Source: Erinaceus europaeus
Taxonomy: Eukaryota > Chordata > Mammalia > Eulipotyphla > Erinaceidae
Reading direction: 5' to 3'
Length of the DNA: 64,000 bases
Assembly: GCF_950295315.1 (NCBI RefSeq)
Contig: NC_080171.1
Coordinates: 28,278,682-28,342,681 of the forward strand
The notes beneath the pieces were generated by a model, which was not told where the DNA came from, did no database searches, and worked only from the letters and a program-made list of their open reading frames with translations. Of the stretch, positions 29,125 through 40,850 are shown one piece after another (within the stretch, counting starts at the first letter, position 1; every line of letters begins with the position of its first letter). A program made the translations under genes and the position numbers.

Positions 29125-29864
29125 ACTGAGCACTTGTGCCCAAGAACAGCCTTTAGATGCTTCTGAAAAGCGGCTCCAGAACTGGGTCCTGGCGCAGATA
29201 TTGTGTGTCTATGGCAGGAGGTCCCAGCTGATGTCTGAGGAATTCTGCAGCCTTGTAGCAAACCACAGTAGCTCTCTTGACTCAGTGGCATCTACGCACT
29301 GAGCCAGGCAGACAAGGTTCCTTTCCTTTTCCTTCTCCTAACCCAGCCCTTGAGCCCATTATTCTAGGAGTTGAAGGCTGGTGGTCCTGGTGCAGCTCCC
29401 ACTCTACTTTGAAGGTCTCCTTGGTCCTGCTCTCTTTCACAAAGATCAGAGAGGTTCCACACATATTCCCAGGACCAGGCCAACTTTTCCCCCATGTGAT
29501 TGTTTTGATTTCTTTGTCATGTGCTAGAAACCAACATATGTGAGGTTTTATTTTTGCACTCTTTATCCTGCTCCATTGGTGTGAATGTCAGTGTTTGTTC
29601 TAATTCACACTGTTTTAGTACCATCAGGACAACTTTTTTATGTTTCTTTTCTCTCAGAGCTTCTCCCTACCTAAGGAAGCTGAGCTGGGAGCACCCCCAC
29701 CCTGAGAAAGGACACCCTGCCCATTAGTGGGTGTCAAGCAAAGCCTCATGATGTTTGGGGGGGGGGGATGTAATGGGGGTGAGATCATCAGTGAGGAAGG
29801 CACAGCCCCTTTCCTGGGGCTTGAGAAGACAGGAGCAGAGTCAGACCCCAGAAGAAGTTCTGCC

Positions 29865-30099
29865 AGTCAACGCCCATGTTCAGCGAGGAAGCAATTACAG
29901 AAGCCAGACCTTCTACCTTCTGCAACCCTCAATGACCCTGGGTCCATGCTCCCAGAGGGATAGAGAATGGGAAAGCTATCGGGGGAGGGGGTGGGATATG
30001 GAGATTGGGCGGTGGGAATTGTGTGGAGTTGTACCCCTCCTACCCTATGGTTTTGTTAATTAATCCTTTCTTTAATAAAAAAAAATTAAAAAAAAAAAA
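29865..30099 (+). mobile_element. Poly(A)-tailed retroposon with target duplication
   Basis: Flanked by GAAGAAGTTCTGCC (29851-29864 and 30100-30113). The body shares 'cccatgttcagc', 'catgctcccagagggatag' and 'gtgggaattgtgtggagttg' with copies at 33005 and 58806. It is probably an L1 3' end of another subfamily. Confidence 0.85.
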
Positions 30100-30175
30100 G
30101 AAGAAGTTCTGCCCTTCAAGCTAGGCCTGGTAAGCTGAGCCTGGTGCCTGAGTCCTCCCTCCATCTGCCGCCTGA

Positions 30176-30235
30176 CACACACAGACACACACAGACACAC
30201 ACACACACACACACAGACACACACACACACACACA

Positions 30236-30268
<33 letters not shown>
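30176..30268. repeat. (CA)n microsatellite
   Basis: CA dinucleotides with a few CAGA interruptions. Confidence 0.95.
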
Positions 30269-30270
<2 letters not shown>

Positions 30271-30627
30271 TCCTGCTAAGGTCCCCAGCATCAGAAACCA
30301 GGGGCCAAGTGACCTTTATTTGGGACTGGAGGCCAGCCTTGACACTCTCATCCCCTCTCCTCTACCACACGGCTATCCAGTAGCTGGATTGTTTAGGTTT
30401 CTGAGCTGTTAGCAGACCCTGTGCAAAATGCAGCACCCACCCCTCCACCCACCCTTTGAAGCCCAGAACTGTGACACCCATACATAGGATTGAGTCATTC
30501 TAGGATCCTCCCACCATACATCCCACCTCCCCACCTTTCCCAGTCCCAGCAAACCCTAAGGAAATAGCCACAGCAGCTTTCCCCCAAGGGACCCACAGAC
30601 TCTTAGAGGATCCAGGTTGCTCAGGTT

Positions 30628-30671
30628 CTTTTTTTTTCTTTTATACTTTTATTGGGGAGTTAATGGTTTAT
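30628..30671 (-). mobile_element. L1 3' end, antisense, target of the next element
   Basis: T-rich start and 'tattggggagttaatgg', the inverted L1 3' end. It continues after the insertion at 32204 ('gacacatggatacaatctctc'). Confidence 0.7.
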
Positions 30672-30683
30672 AGCACAGTTGTT

Positions 30684-32191
30684 AGTCGCCATTTTTTTTT
30701 TACAGTAATCAGATATCAGACATGTCTTTCGTGAGTGTTTCCTCGAGGATGTCAAACTTGGATGCCTGAGTTGCACAGCAGATGTCATTGGCGTAGATGA
30801 ACTTCCTTGAAGAAGTTTCTGGAAGGTCATTGATGTAAATATTAAATAGCGTACGAGCCAGAACAGAGCCCTGGGGGAGGCCAATTGAGACAAGTCTCCA
30901 TCTGCTAGACTTGTCACCCAGATGCACCCGGAATCTTCTGTTTTAGAGAAGAAATGATACAGTGTTGGCCACCCATGGAGGCAGGCATCTTGAGATCTTG
31001 ACTAGGAGACCACGGTGCCAGACCGTGTCATAGGCTGCTGTGAGATCAACAAAGACAGCACCTGTCTTTAAATTCTTCTGGAATCCATTTTCAGTGTAAG
31101 TTGAGAGGGCCAGGACTTGTTCGCAGGTAGATCTTCCTGGGAGGAAACCAGCTTGGGCGGGTGATAGGAATTTCTCTGTAAGATGAGAAATACTTGACAG
31201 AAGCAGCCTCTCAAGGAGTTTGTAGCACACATGGTCTATAGCTGGCGGCCAGTGTTGGGTCTTTCTTTGGTTTCAAAACTGCTAATGGCGACTAATCCCT
31301 AGCACTGCAAAAACGGTATCATCTGTTTCCCATCTACACCATGCCTCGGCCTCGCGTGAGCTTAATGTGCAGCTTGGCGATACGAGAATCCGGCATGAAG
31401 CCCAGCCAGTCTATCTTGGCGTTACTCTCGATCGCACTCTGTCATTTCACGAACATCTCATAAAAACTGCAGCAAAGGTGGGCGCGAGGAATAACATCAT
31501 TGTAAGACTGGCCAGCTCTTCATGGGGCATGAGAGCTTCCACACTACGATCATCATCTCTGGCATTATGCTATTCCACTGCAGAATACTGTGCCCCAGTA
31601 TGGTTCCGTAGCCCCCATGTCCACTTGGTCAATTCCAAATTATATTCCTCCATGAGGATAATTTCTGGAACCATCCGTTCCACCCCGGTCCCATGGCTGC
31701 CAGTTCTTAGCAACATGGCCCCACCAGATATTCGTCTGGATGCGGCATCATCTAAGTTCATTTCCCACGTCTACGCTCGACCGGACCTGCCAATATACGC
31801 GGATATCTTCTCCCACCCTGTCCAACGCTTGACATCTCGTCATCCAATCTGGTCCCCTACGCCTACACTGAACTTCTCTGTTCCAGACTCTTGGAAACAG
31901 AGTTGGCAGTCAGCTGAGGTAAAGAACAAACACCTCATCACAGACCCCTGCAAGCGTCAACCAGGCTTTGACCTAGCACGTTATGATTGGGCCCTCCTCA
32001 ATCGCTATCGAACAGGCCATGGCTGGTGCGCCATGTTCCATCGCTGGGGAGCCAGAGACGACCCGAACTGCCCCTGCGGCTCCAGACAATGACCCACATA
32101 GTCAACGACTGCCACCTCTCCAGATTCAAAGGAGGTCTCGAAACTGACGCTGTTGACTGGCTACGGAAGAAGGACAAACGCTAGAAGAAGA
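30684..32191. mobile_element. 5'-inverted non-LTR retrotransposon, invertebrate 'pol-like' type
   Basis: Flanked by the duplication AGCACAGTTGTT (30672-30683 and 32192-32203). 30684-31258 is inverted: on the minus strand it encodes reverse-transcriptase motifs (AGFLPGRSTCEQVLALS, DLTAAYDTVWH, GLPQGSVLA, and YAND where YADD is expected). About 31259-32184 on the plus strand continues the same protein (RELNVQLGD, YLGVTLDRTLSF, PVPWLPVLSN). The two arms share about 10 nt (ATGGCGACTA), the mark of twin priming. The plus arm has one stop near its start and one frameshift near 32085, and ends TAG plus GAA repeats. The protein family is known to me mainly from arthropods and molluscs; the clade (Jockey or RTE side) is not settled. 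Confidence 0.85.
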
Positions 32192-32471
32192 AGCACAGTT
32201 GTTGACACATGGATACAATCTCTCATCTCCTCTTGGTAGATGTCTGAAAAACACTCTCATGTCCAACCTAGGTCCCTTTCTGTGATTGTGCTGTTGCTCA
32301 TGTTATTTATGTGGAATAGGAAAGAAACTAGATGTGTGGTTCACATGGGAGGGGAACCCCAAACTTTCCCCATTTTCTGCAGATGGTCCTGCTGTTGCCA
32401 TCTTGAGCTGCTAGAGACTATGATGCCCCTGCCTTGGAAGTAGGGAGAGGCTGATGAGAGAGACCATTATG

Positions 32472-32545
32472 GGGGGATGGGTGGTGGCACATCTGGTTGA
32501 GCACACATGTTACAAGGACCCAGGTTCGATCCCCTTGTCCCCACT
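32472..32545 (+). repeat. SINE (type A) head fragment
   Basis: 'gatgggtggtggcacatctggtt' and 'ggttcgatccccttgtcccc'. Confidence 0.7.
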
Positions 32546-32584
32546 GAATATCAGATTTCAGGCTCAGGAAAAAAAAAACTAGTG

Positions 32585-32872
32585 GGAGTCAGACTGTAGT
32601 GCAGCGGGTTAAGCGCAGGTGGCACAAAGCACAAGGACCGGTGTAAGGATCCTGGTTCAAGCCCCCAGCTCCCCACCTGCAGGGGAGTCGTTTCACAAGC
32701 GGTGAAGCAGGTCTGCAGGTGTCTATCTTTCTCTCCCCCTCTCTGTCTTCCCCTTCTCTCTCCATTTCTCTCTGTCCTATCCAACAACAATGACATCAGT
32801 GATGACTACAACAATAAAACAGCAAGGGTAACAAAAGGGAATAAATAAATAATAAAAAGTTTAAAAAAAACT
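32585..32872 (+). repeat. SINE (type B), sense
   Basis: 'gtagtgcagcgggttaagcgc', full body, 'caacaatgacatcagtg' and A-rich tail. Confidence 0.92.
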
Positions 32873-33004
32873 AGTGTAGTCATGGGCTCTTTGGAATATA
32901 ACTAAAATAGGACTACTAAGTATCTACTAAACAGAGACCCCCCTCCAACTCATTATCTGCACTATTCCAGCCTTTAGGTTCATTATTAGTCAACAATTTG
33001 TTTT

Positions 33005-33410
33005 GCTCTATATGTTAACTCTTTTTTCAGCCACCAGGTTCCAGACACTAAGATTATGCCAGCCAGACTTCCCTGGATAAATGACCCCACCAAAGTGTCC
33101 TGGAGCCCTGTTTCCCCAGAACCCCACTCTACTAGGGATAGAGAGAGACAGGCTGGGAGTATGGATCGACCTGTCAACACCCATGTTCAATGAGGAATCA
33201 GTTACAGAAGCCAGACCTTCCACATTCTGCACCCCATAATGGCCTTGGGTCCATACTCCCAGAGGGATAAAGAATAGGGAAGCTATCAGGGAAGGGGATG
33301 GAATACAGAGTTCTGGTGGTGGGAATTGTGTGGAGTTGTACCCCTCTTATCATATGGTTTTAGTCAGTGTTTCCTTTTTATAAATAAAAATAAATAAAAA
33401 TTTAAAAAAC
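33005..33410 (+). mobile_element. Poly(A)-tailed retroposon, longer copy
   Basis: Same family as 29865. It is extended upstream by 'gccagacttccctggataaatg' and 'actagggatagagagagac', and ends 'ataaataaaaataaataaaa'. Confidence 0.7.
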
Positions 33411-33745
33411 TATAAAATTAGACCAGAAAAATCTTTCCCATTAGGATGTAATGGAATTATGTTGTCTTTTAAAAATGATAATGTTTCACCATAATGTTTA
33501 AAGCTTTTTTTCACTTTAAAAATCATAATAATAAAAAAGAAACATACTGGACTTCTTGGAACAGAGAAATAATCAGCATTGAAGCATAAGACTTGCATGT
33601 CTAGGGTTCCACCTTCAGTCCTCAGTACCAGCATATATGAGATGACTAGTATTCTGATATTTCTTTTTCTTATAAATAAACCATTAAAATAAATAAATAA
33701 ATAAAGTGCTTGTTTCCTATATGTGAAAAACAGTCTTTAAAAGGG
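33411..33745. other. AT-rich intergenic with type D SINE hint
   Basis: 33575-33640 carries 'gcataagacttgcatgtctagggttccacc', a decayed SINE. Nothing else is recognised. Confidence 0.35.
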
Positions 33746-33747
33746 GG

Positions 33748-34110
33748 GGTTGGACAGTAGCACAGTGGGTTAAGTGCACTTGGCACAAAGCGCAAGGACC
33801 AGTGTAAAGATCCCAGTTGGAGCCCCTCTCCACCTGCAGGGGAGTCGCTTCACAGGCGGTGAAGCAGGTCTGCAGGTGTCTATCTTTCCCTCCCCCCTCT
33901 GTCTTCCCTTCCTCTCTCCATTTCTCTCTGTCCTATCCAACAACAAACGACATCATTAACAAGAATAATAACCACAACAAGGCTACAACAACAAGGGCAA
34001 CAAAGGGGGGGTGGCCTCCAGGAGCAGTGGATTCATGGTGCAGGCACTGAGCCCCAGAAATAACCCTGGAGGAGAAAGAGAGAGAGAGAGAGAGACCATT
34101 ATGAGAAATG
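33748..34110 (+). repeat. SINE (type B, long), sense
   Basis: Head, body, 'caacaaacgacatcattaac' tract and the extra 3' module 'ggcctccaggagcagtggattc', then (GA)n. Confidence 0.92.
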
Positions 34111-35535
34111 ATGGGGAGCTGAGCAGGAGGACAGCTGAGGTATGGGGGGGGGTGGGGAGAGACAGGAGCTAGGTTCTCAGTGACGGAGTAGCAATAGAAA
34201 TGGGCTGTAGACTAAAGGGGTGTCCTTTCTGCTGTCCCCCTGTAGCCAGTGCTCTGTGTCTAGGTGAGGTCCTGGCCAGGATTGCAGGGCAGATGGAACA
34301 GGGCCTTTCTGGGACCTGGAGGGAGACCATAGGCCTCCTCTCCTGCACTCACAGTGGCTCTGAGAGATCCAGCAAGTCAGACCTAAGCTTCTACACTGGT
34401 GTTCCAGAATCCACAGGAAGCCCAGAGGGGAGGTCAGGATGCCCCAGTCCAGAGCAGAGATGTCATAGGGAGAGGTTAAGAGGCACCACAGGGAGGGACC
34501 CAAGATGGAACAGCAGCTGTGCCCCTATTTCAAGGTAGTGGATGAGTGGGCTATTAAAGAAAAAACAGCATCTCTGACAGAGGCTGGCCAGGCCAATCAG
34601 GAAGGAATGTTAGGCCAGAACAACACTGGACACCAAACTGACCACACAGAGATAAATGAGAGCAGGAAGAAGACAGCTGGGACTGAGATGGCAACTGAAA
34701 TGTCCGATATGTGACCCTGAGTCTCTTTATACAGTCATTATAGTACAATCTCCATCCTAGTTGGGAGGATTCCCATCATGTACCTGAGGCCATGATAGTT
34801 CCAGAATGGAGACATGAGGTCAGAAAAGAAGAGAGCTACAAATCCTGGGAAAGCTCCATCTGTTCTTGGAAATCCCCTCCTGTCTTAGCCTCTAGTGAAT
34901 AGTAATTAGCCCATTTTTCCTCAGAAAGCCCCTATTTAAGACCTATTTAAGACAGAATCCATATAGGTTGATCCCCCAAAATTAAAGTTACAAATCTACC
35001 CTCAATCCCCTCTGAGTGTGTAATTTTCCTGTCCCTCTTTCAGTGCACCTGCTCTGTCACTTACTGGCATTTTTGTCCCTGAATTCTTTCTGGATTCTGA
35101 CAAGAACCAGGTAAAGGAGTACTTTCTTTTCCCTCTCCAACTTCTATTCTCTATCTTCCCTCACAGCAGGCTGACTGAACCCTTATTGGGCTGCATAGCT
35201 CTCTCAGAAGTGGAACTTGGGGGACAGAAATCAGAAATAATAACCATTTCTGAGAAGGGGGTCTCCAAGCAAATGGGGCCCTATTGCCTTCTATTCAGGG
35301 TGTCTTCATGACCCCCATATACCAGTGAACTCTGAACTCCTGTTTGCTTCAAGGGCCACTTACCTTAATCACTTTTGGAGAGACATCATTCAACCTCCAG
35401 GACTCACTGGGCTGGTTCTGAATGCCAGCACGTACCACACATTAAAGGCCCTAATTTCTGCTATTGGTGCTTCAGTCAAGCCTCTCCCTGGGGTTTACTT
35501 GCAGGATCATAGTAGTCTGGTCCAAACTTGACAGA
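34111..35535. other. Intergenic, no feature recognised
   Basis: Unique sequence with open frames on both strands (34177-34714). None shows a signal peptide, GxW or other lipocalin feature, so I do not call a gene. Confidence 0.4.
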
Positions 35536-35537
35536 GG

Positions 35538-35745
35538 AGGGGCTAGGTGATGGTACACTTGGTTGAGCTCACTTGTTACCATGTGCAAGAACCTAGGTTC
35601 AAGCCCCTGGTCTCCACCTATGTGTGGGAAGCTTCATGAAGAGTGAAGCAGTACTGCAGGTGCCTCTCTCCCTATCTCCCCCTTCCATCTCAGTTTTTCA
35701 CTGTTTCTATCCAATAAATAAAATATTTAAAAGCAAACAAAAAGT
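35538..35745 (+). repeat. SINE (type A), sense
   Basis: 'gctaggtgatggtacacttggtt' head, 'ggttcaagcccctggtctcc', tail 'atccaataaataaaat'. Confidence 0.88.
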
Positions 35746-37065
35746 TGATGGAGGAAAACCATCATGGTTTCCAATCAGCTCAGTCCTGCTTTCAGGGTTA
35801 ACCTCCTTCAGGGGTTCCTCCTAGGTTGGCAGGGTGAGGGGGTTGGGGGTGGGAGGGAGTGGAGTGGGAGGTGGGGAGGGTTATGTTTGCAGCTTCCCAG
35901 CCTGGACTGTCTTCAGAATGATCAGACCCGGTCTCCCTTACCCCAGTCCACTCCCACAGCCCCTCTGCTGGCTTTCCCCTAGGGCTCTTTTTTTCCTTTC
36001 CTGGGATCCCACGAATAAATGACTGTATGTGTGGCAACTTAAAACCACAGCACTGTATTCTCTCCCAGTTCTGGAACCGGAAGTCCAAAATGAAGGGCCA
36101 TCTAGTCAGGGAATCCTAGGATTCCCACATAGACATGATGGGCCTAGACCTCTAACAGATCCCTCTCTCCACCATCAGTGGTCATCTCCATTAGGAAAAA
36201 CATCATGAACCCTCTTGTGGGCCTCTACAGAACCTTGCATTCAGTGTAGAGGAACAATGGTAAAAACCGCCCCACTCTCCAAAGGGAGACTGGTTCAACA
36301 TACTCTGCCACTCCAGGAAAGACTAATCCTGAAATGAGTGTGGCCTAGAATGTTCCTAGCTATGGCCATGGCAAATGACCTCAGACTGACAGGGGTGCAG
36401 AGGTTACACAGGCTCCTATACTAAATATGAAGATGTGGGTCTGAGGTCAGATCTGCCGGGCTAGTGTGGGGGTGCCTCTTCCTGGGCGCATACTCTCTGG
36501 GTTGGAGATAACTCAACCGGAGCCAGCCTGGGCTGCTACTCACTCAGCTGCTCGAGGGAGAGATGACTCAGGAACAGACACATGGTGGCAAGACAATGCA
36601 ATTCCTTTATTGATCAGAGAGCCAAGGCTTTTAAAGGGTAGACCCATAAGTGGCAAGTCAGAAACAGAAATGGCTAGGAAAGGAGCAGAGAAAGGCAAAG
36701 GGACATGAACTGGTCTGCATGCCAGGTACCAGCTCAAGCCAAGGCACAAGCCTCTGCATTCCTGTAGATCAGAGCTCACATTCTGTGGTCCTGAGTAGGA
36801 ACATACCAGGCTGCCCCAATATCAACCCATCTTCCTTGATGAAGCTATTCTTAGTGAGAGGATTGGGTGGTGTTCCCTCATGTCCTGATAGAAAAGGAAT
36901 GTGGGCCTGGATGACAGCTCAGCCTATCGGAGATTCACGCAACATGTCTGAGACTCCACAGCTGAGCAGTGCCTCTGTCTTTCTTTCTCTCTCTCTCTCT
37001 CTTCCTTTTCATTTACCATTCTCTTCTCAAAATATTTTTAAAAGATATTTTTAAAAAATAAGTAA
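35746..37065. other. Intergenic, no gene recognised
   Basis: Unique sequence. 36590-36660 has a minus-strand AATAAAG within a segment that could be an old LTR or terminal exon, without support. A CT-rich run lies at 36980-37003. Confidence 0.35.
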
Positions 37066-37069
37066 CAGG

Positions 37070-37375
37070 GGCCAGATGGTGGTGCATCCGGTTAAACACA
37101 CATAGTATCAAGCACAAGATCTGTGCAATGACCCATGTGTGAGCCCCCGCTCCCCACCTGCAACAGGAGTGCTTCACAAGTGGTGGAGCAGGTCTACAGA
37201 TGTTCATCTTTCTCTCTTTCTCTCTCTCCCTCCCCCTCAATTTTTCTCTTTCCTATCAAATAAAATGGAAAATAGGGGGAAAATGGCCACTGGGAACAGT
37301 GGATTCTTAGTGCTAGTATCAAGCCCCAATGATAACCTTGGAGGACCCAAAAAAAAATGGAAGGAAGGAAAGAGA
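37070..37375 (+). repeat. SINE (mixed type A/B), sense
   Basis: 'gccagatggtggtgcatccggtt', 'gagcccccgctccccacctgc', then 'ggccactgggaacagtggattc' and 'gataaccttggagg'. Confidence 0.85.
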
Positions 37376-37428
37376 GAAAAAAGGAGTTCCTGTCAAAATA
37401 ACAATTTGAATAGTGTGCCTGCTTTATA

Positions 37429-37836
37429 ATAAAGTGACCCATGGTGACTTCACCGTTTTCAGCCGATCTTGGATGGACCTTGAAAAAATCATGTTGAGTG
37501 AAATAAGTCAGAAACAGAAGGATGAATATGGGATGATCTCACTCTCAGGCAGAAGTTGAAAAACAAGATCAGAAAAGAAAACACAAGTAGAACCTGAAAT
37601 GGAATTGGCGTATTGCACCAAAGTAAAAGACTCTGGGGTGGGTGGGTGGGGAGAATACAGGTCCATGAAGGATGATAAATGACATAGTGGGAGTTGTGTT
37701 GTTAAATGGGAAACTGGGGAATGTTACGCATGTACAAACTATTGTATTTACTGTTGAATGTAAAACATTAATTCCCCAATAAAGAAATAAATTAAAATAA
37801 AATAAATAAATAATAAAATAAAAATAAAGTGACCCA
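37429..37836 (+). mobile_element. L1 3' end with 13-bp target duplication
   Basis: ATAAAGTGACCCA at 37429-37441 and 37824-37836 encloses the end of L1 ORF2 and the 3' UTR ('gttgagtgaaataagtcag', 'gcaccaaagtaaaagactc', 'acattaattccccaataaag') plus a long A-rich tail. It is 5'-truncated. Confidence 0.93.
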
Positions 37837-38777
37837 CATTTAAGCCAGGCCCCATGATATAAGGGAAATATTTAGTAGCTCTCTCTCTCTCTCTCTCTCC
37901 CTCATCAACTGAAAAAGTCAACCCAGAATGGCAAAACACCTGTGATGAATAAAAAAAAAAAAAGGATAAAAAAATAGACTTTTCATAAGCACAAACATAA
38001 CCAGGCTCCCTACCTCACACCATACACAATTCCAGCTGAGTAAAAGGCTGAAATTAAACATAGAATTTTAATATCCTAACAGAGAACATCAGGGGTAGTA
38101 CCTCTATGACCCAGAGCAGGTGATAGAGTGATGAAGAAAGCATCACACATGTTGACGGGGCTCAGAGCAAGCCAGGCCAGAGAACAGGGCTCCCACAACT
38201 TCTATACAGAGTGCAAAAGACCATCTTCCTAACAAATGAGACCAGACAAGCCAATACCCAGAAAAGAAGTTTGGCAAACGCTGAATTTGAAAGAGTGTGC
38301 AGAAGTGAGGGAGGAAATGAAGCATCGTTACTCTACAAAGGAAACCAGGAGACCATTCTAAAATCATCCCTCAGCAAGGGTAACTGGTACAGGGTGCTTT
38401 GGAATTCTCACTAGCTTTCTGCTGTGTGTCTCAGCAGAGGAGGGCCACAGCAAGTACCCTTCCCTTTTAAAATTATGAAGAGTCTTTGCAGACTTACTCT
38501 AGGCTTCGTTCAAAAGGGAATGGAATAAAGCATGTCTGTACCCAAGAGGCAGGAATTTCTGAGGGCTCAGACCCTCCATGATTACTGTGTGGACCCAAAG
38601 TTCCACATATGACCTCTTCCCAAGACCAACTCCTACTTCTCCTTTCATACCTCCCACATCTTCATGATGGAAAATGGATAGGGGGGGAGGTTAATTTGAG
38701 TATAGATCCTGCAGCCACTGACTTTCAAAAGGCAATACACATGCATTTTCCCCTTTGCAAAGACTGTTTTAACAATA
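37837..38777. other. Intergenic; possible old L1 piece
   Basis: 37975-38420 has L1-like wording in sense ('ctcaccatacacaattccagctgag', 'gaaaccaggagaccattct') but is decayed. A (CT)n run lies at 37880-37900. No gene. Confidence 0.35.
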
Positions 38778-38912
38778 GCTGGCTCCCTGTGTTCTGGGCA
38801 GCTGCCCTCATCTGGCTTCACTACAGTTACATGTTTCTGTTTCATCTGTGTGGGCTCAGAGATCTGAGTATTCAGTATCACAGGCCTCCCTCTCACAACT
38901 CCAATGGAAGAT

Positions 38913-39377
38913 TGTTGGGTAGTATGCCACCTCCCCCTGGCTTCTGCTTAACCATATGCCTATATAGGGATTTACTGATACCATTCAAAGCTTTGGTCTA
39001 TTTACATAAATCACTTTTACATTTACATAAAGCACTCCCTCCAGGGCATTGGTGGTTCAGTGATAGGATTCTCGCCTGTTCCACCCCCTCCTTGTCACAC
39101 TCTGATTTTCACCAGTCACTTTTCTCTCCACCCTCTCTATATCACATCCTGTTCCCACCCTACTTGGAGAGTATAAAAACAGCTGCTCTTCTGATTAAAG
39201 ACACTTGGAAATTGCTTTCCGGCTCCGAGAGTTCCAGAGTGTATCTCCTGCGGAAGTTAGTGCGGCATGAGTTCCTGATCCCTCTCCCACGCAGCAGCCT
39301 AGATCGGCTCCAGTTGAGTTCTCTCCAAGCCAGAGAGCACTAGCTCGGGGTAAAAGTACCCTCAGGCTATCCCGGCA
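38913..39377 (+). repeat. Solo LTR of the provirus family
   Basis: 465 bp, TGTTGGG...CCCGGCA, flanked by GAAGAT (38907-38912 and 39378-39383). Compared with the proviral LTR it has insertions (for example an additional 'atttac' near 39020) and scattered substitutions. TATA is near 39173 and the tRNA-Gly-like segment at 39046-39078. It arose by recombination between two LTRs and is absent from duplication copy A. Confidence 0.95.
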
Positions 39378-39631
39378 GAAGATAATTGATATTTTCCAAA
39401 GGATATTGACCTTTACCTCAGTAGCATGTTTGGCAAAATTTAAGGTCAATGTAAATGAAGGCCTTGACAATTTTGACCCACTGGGTCTTACTTACATCAT
39501 TTCTCTCCATCAACCCAGATCCCTGGGAGACTGTAGCACAATGAAAACGCTATAAAATATGGACCAAATTTCACTTGTCTTTGTGATTACTTATTCATAC
39601 AGAGAGTTCCTCTACAACTGTAATCTTCTTT

Positions 39632-39778
39632 TTTTTAAGATTTTATTTATTTATTGAGAAAGATAGGAGGAGAGAGAAAGAACCAGACATTACTCTGGCA
39701 CATGTGCTACCAGGGATCAAACTCGGGACCTCATGAGTGAGAGTCCAAAGCTTTACCACTGCACCAACTCCCAGACCA
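39632..39778 (-). repeat. SINE (type C), antisense
   Basis: 'ttaagattttatttatttattg', 'agaaccagacattactctggc', 'gggatcaaactcgggacctcatg', 'actcccagaccac'. Confidence 0.85.
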
Positions 39779-40439
39779 CTAACTGTAATTTTCAAATGAA
39801 ATTTCACACTGGGTATAATTTGTTCAGTCCTAAGGGAAGGCATCCACCCATCACAAGTTTCTGATATTTGTGCCTCTAAGGGTGTCAACTTAATAGTCCA
39901 TTTCAATCTGCCTGCAGACAGCAGGATATGCTGCATTGAAATGCTCACTGACAACACACAAACTTGTCATTGAAGTGGGCTCATTAAAGAATGAAACTGA
40001 GCACTTGTGCCCAAGAACAGCCTTTAGATGCTTCTGAAAAGCGGCTCCAGAGCTGGGTCCTGGCGCAGATATTGTGTGTCTATGGCAGGAGGTCCCAGCT
40101 GATGTCTGAGGAATTCTGCAGCCTTGTAGCAAACCACAGTAGCTCTCTTGACTCAGTGGTATCTACGCACTGAGCCAGGCAGACAAGGTTCCTTTCCTTT
40201 TCCTTCTCCTAACCCAGCCCTTGAGCCCATTATTCTAGGAGTTGAAGGCTGGTGGTCCTGGTGCAGCTCCCACTCTACTTTGAAGGTCTCCTTGGTCCTG
40301 TTCCCTTTCACAAAGATCAGAGAGGTTCCACACATATTCTCAGGACCAGGCCAACTTTTCCCCCTGTGTGATCGTTTTGACTTCTTTGTCATGTGTTAGG
40401 TACCCACATATGTGAGGGTTTATTTTTTGTTCCAATATC

Positions 40440-40850
40440 ACACTGTTTCAAGTGCCATTGCTTTTCTGTATATAGTTTGAAGTCATGGACCAGAACACTT
40501 CCTTTTCTTTTTTTCTTTTTCTCTCAGAGCTGCTCTGGCTATTCATGGTCTTTTGTAATCTCACAGGAATTTTTGGATTATTGTTTCAATTCCCTTGAAG
40601 AATGTGTAGAATCTAAAGATTGCTTCTTTTGAACAATGTCCTATAGTTTTATTGTAAAGGTCCTTGAATGCCCAGGCAGGATTAATGCTCACCCCTGACC
40701 TATTCTTATGCCTTGAAACTGAGACTTCCACAAGAAGAGCTAGAACACCCTGGGGTCCCCCTAGTCCCAGAAACTCCCATGAAAGCATCAGGCTAGCCCT
40801 CTCCATACTATGTGCACTTAACCCAGTGTGCTACTGCCCAGCCCCCAAGG
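40440..40850. other. 3' flank of LCN1, nothing assigned
   Basis: Unique sequence with a SINE-head remnant at about 40808-40845 ('gtgcacttaacccagtgtgctac', inverted). A minus-strand AATAAA is at 40648-40653. Confidence 0.35.

Larger units (their letters stand above)
27949..32450. repeat. Segmental duplication, copy A (pair 38778-41050)
   Basis: Unique blocks 27949-28330, 28720-28800, 29125-29560, 30575-30640 and 32305-32370 match, in order, blocks of 38778-40430 and 40850-40990. Copy A carries SINEs at 28340 and 28808, a retroposon at 29865 and the inverted retrotransposon at 30684. Copy B lacks these but carries the solo LTR and a type C SINE. The last two blocks match the region of the LCN1 3' untranslated exon, but no LCN1-like coding exon is seen in copy A. 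Confidence 0.8.

Noticed and set aside
29277..29543. Duplicated 88- and 83-codon frames (also at 40148-40399) as conserved coding exons
   Set aside because: Conservation is explained by the segmental duplication and covers the non-coding flanks equally; the frames show no known domain.
30144..30383. Open frames of Thr/His or Cys/Val repeats
   Set aside because: They are translations of the CA microsatellite.
34177..34714. Open frames on both strands in a unique GC-rich stretch as a gene duplicate
   Set aside because: No signal peptide, GxW motif or splice-consistent exon set; lipocalin exons could not be matched.
38609..39343. 244-codon plus-strand open frame spanning the solo LTR
   Set aside because: It runs from unique sequence into the LTR by chance; the proviral LTRs hold the same shadow frame of 83 codons (4096-4347, 11376-11627).
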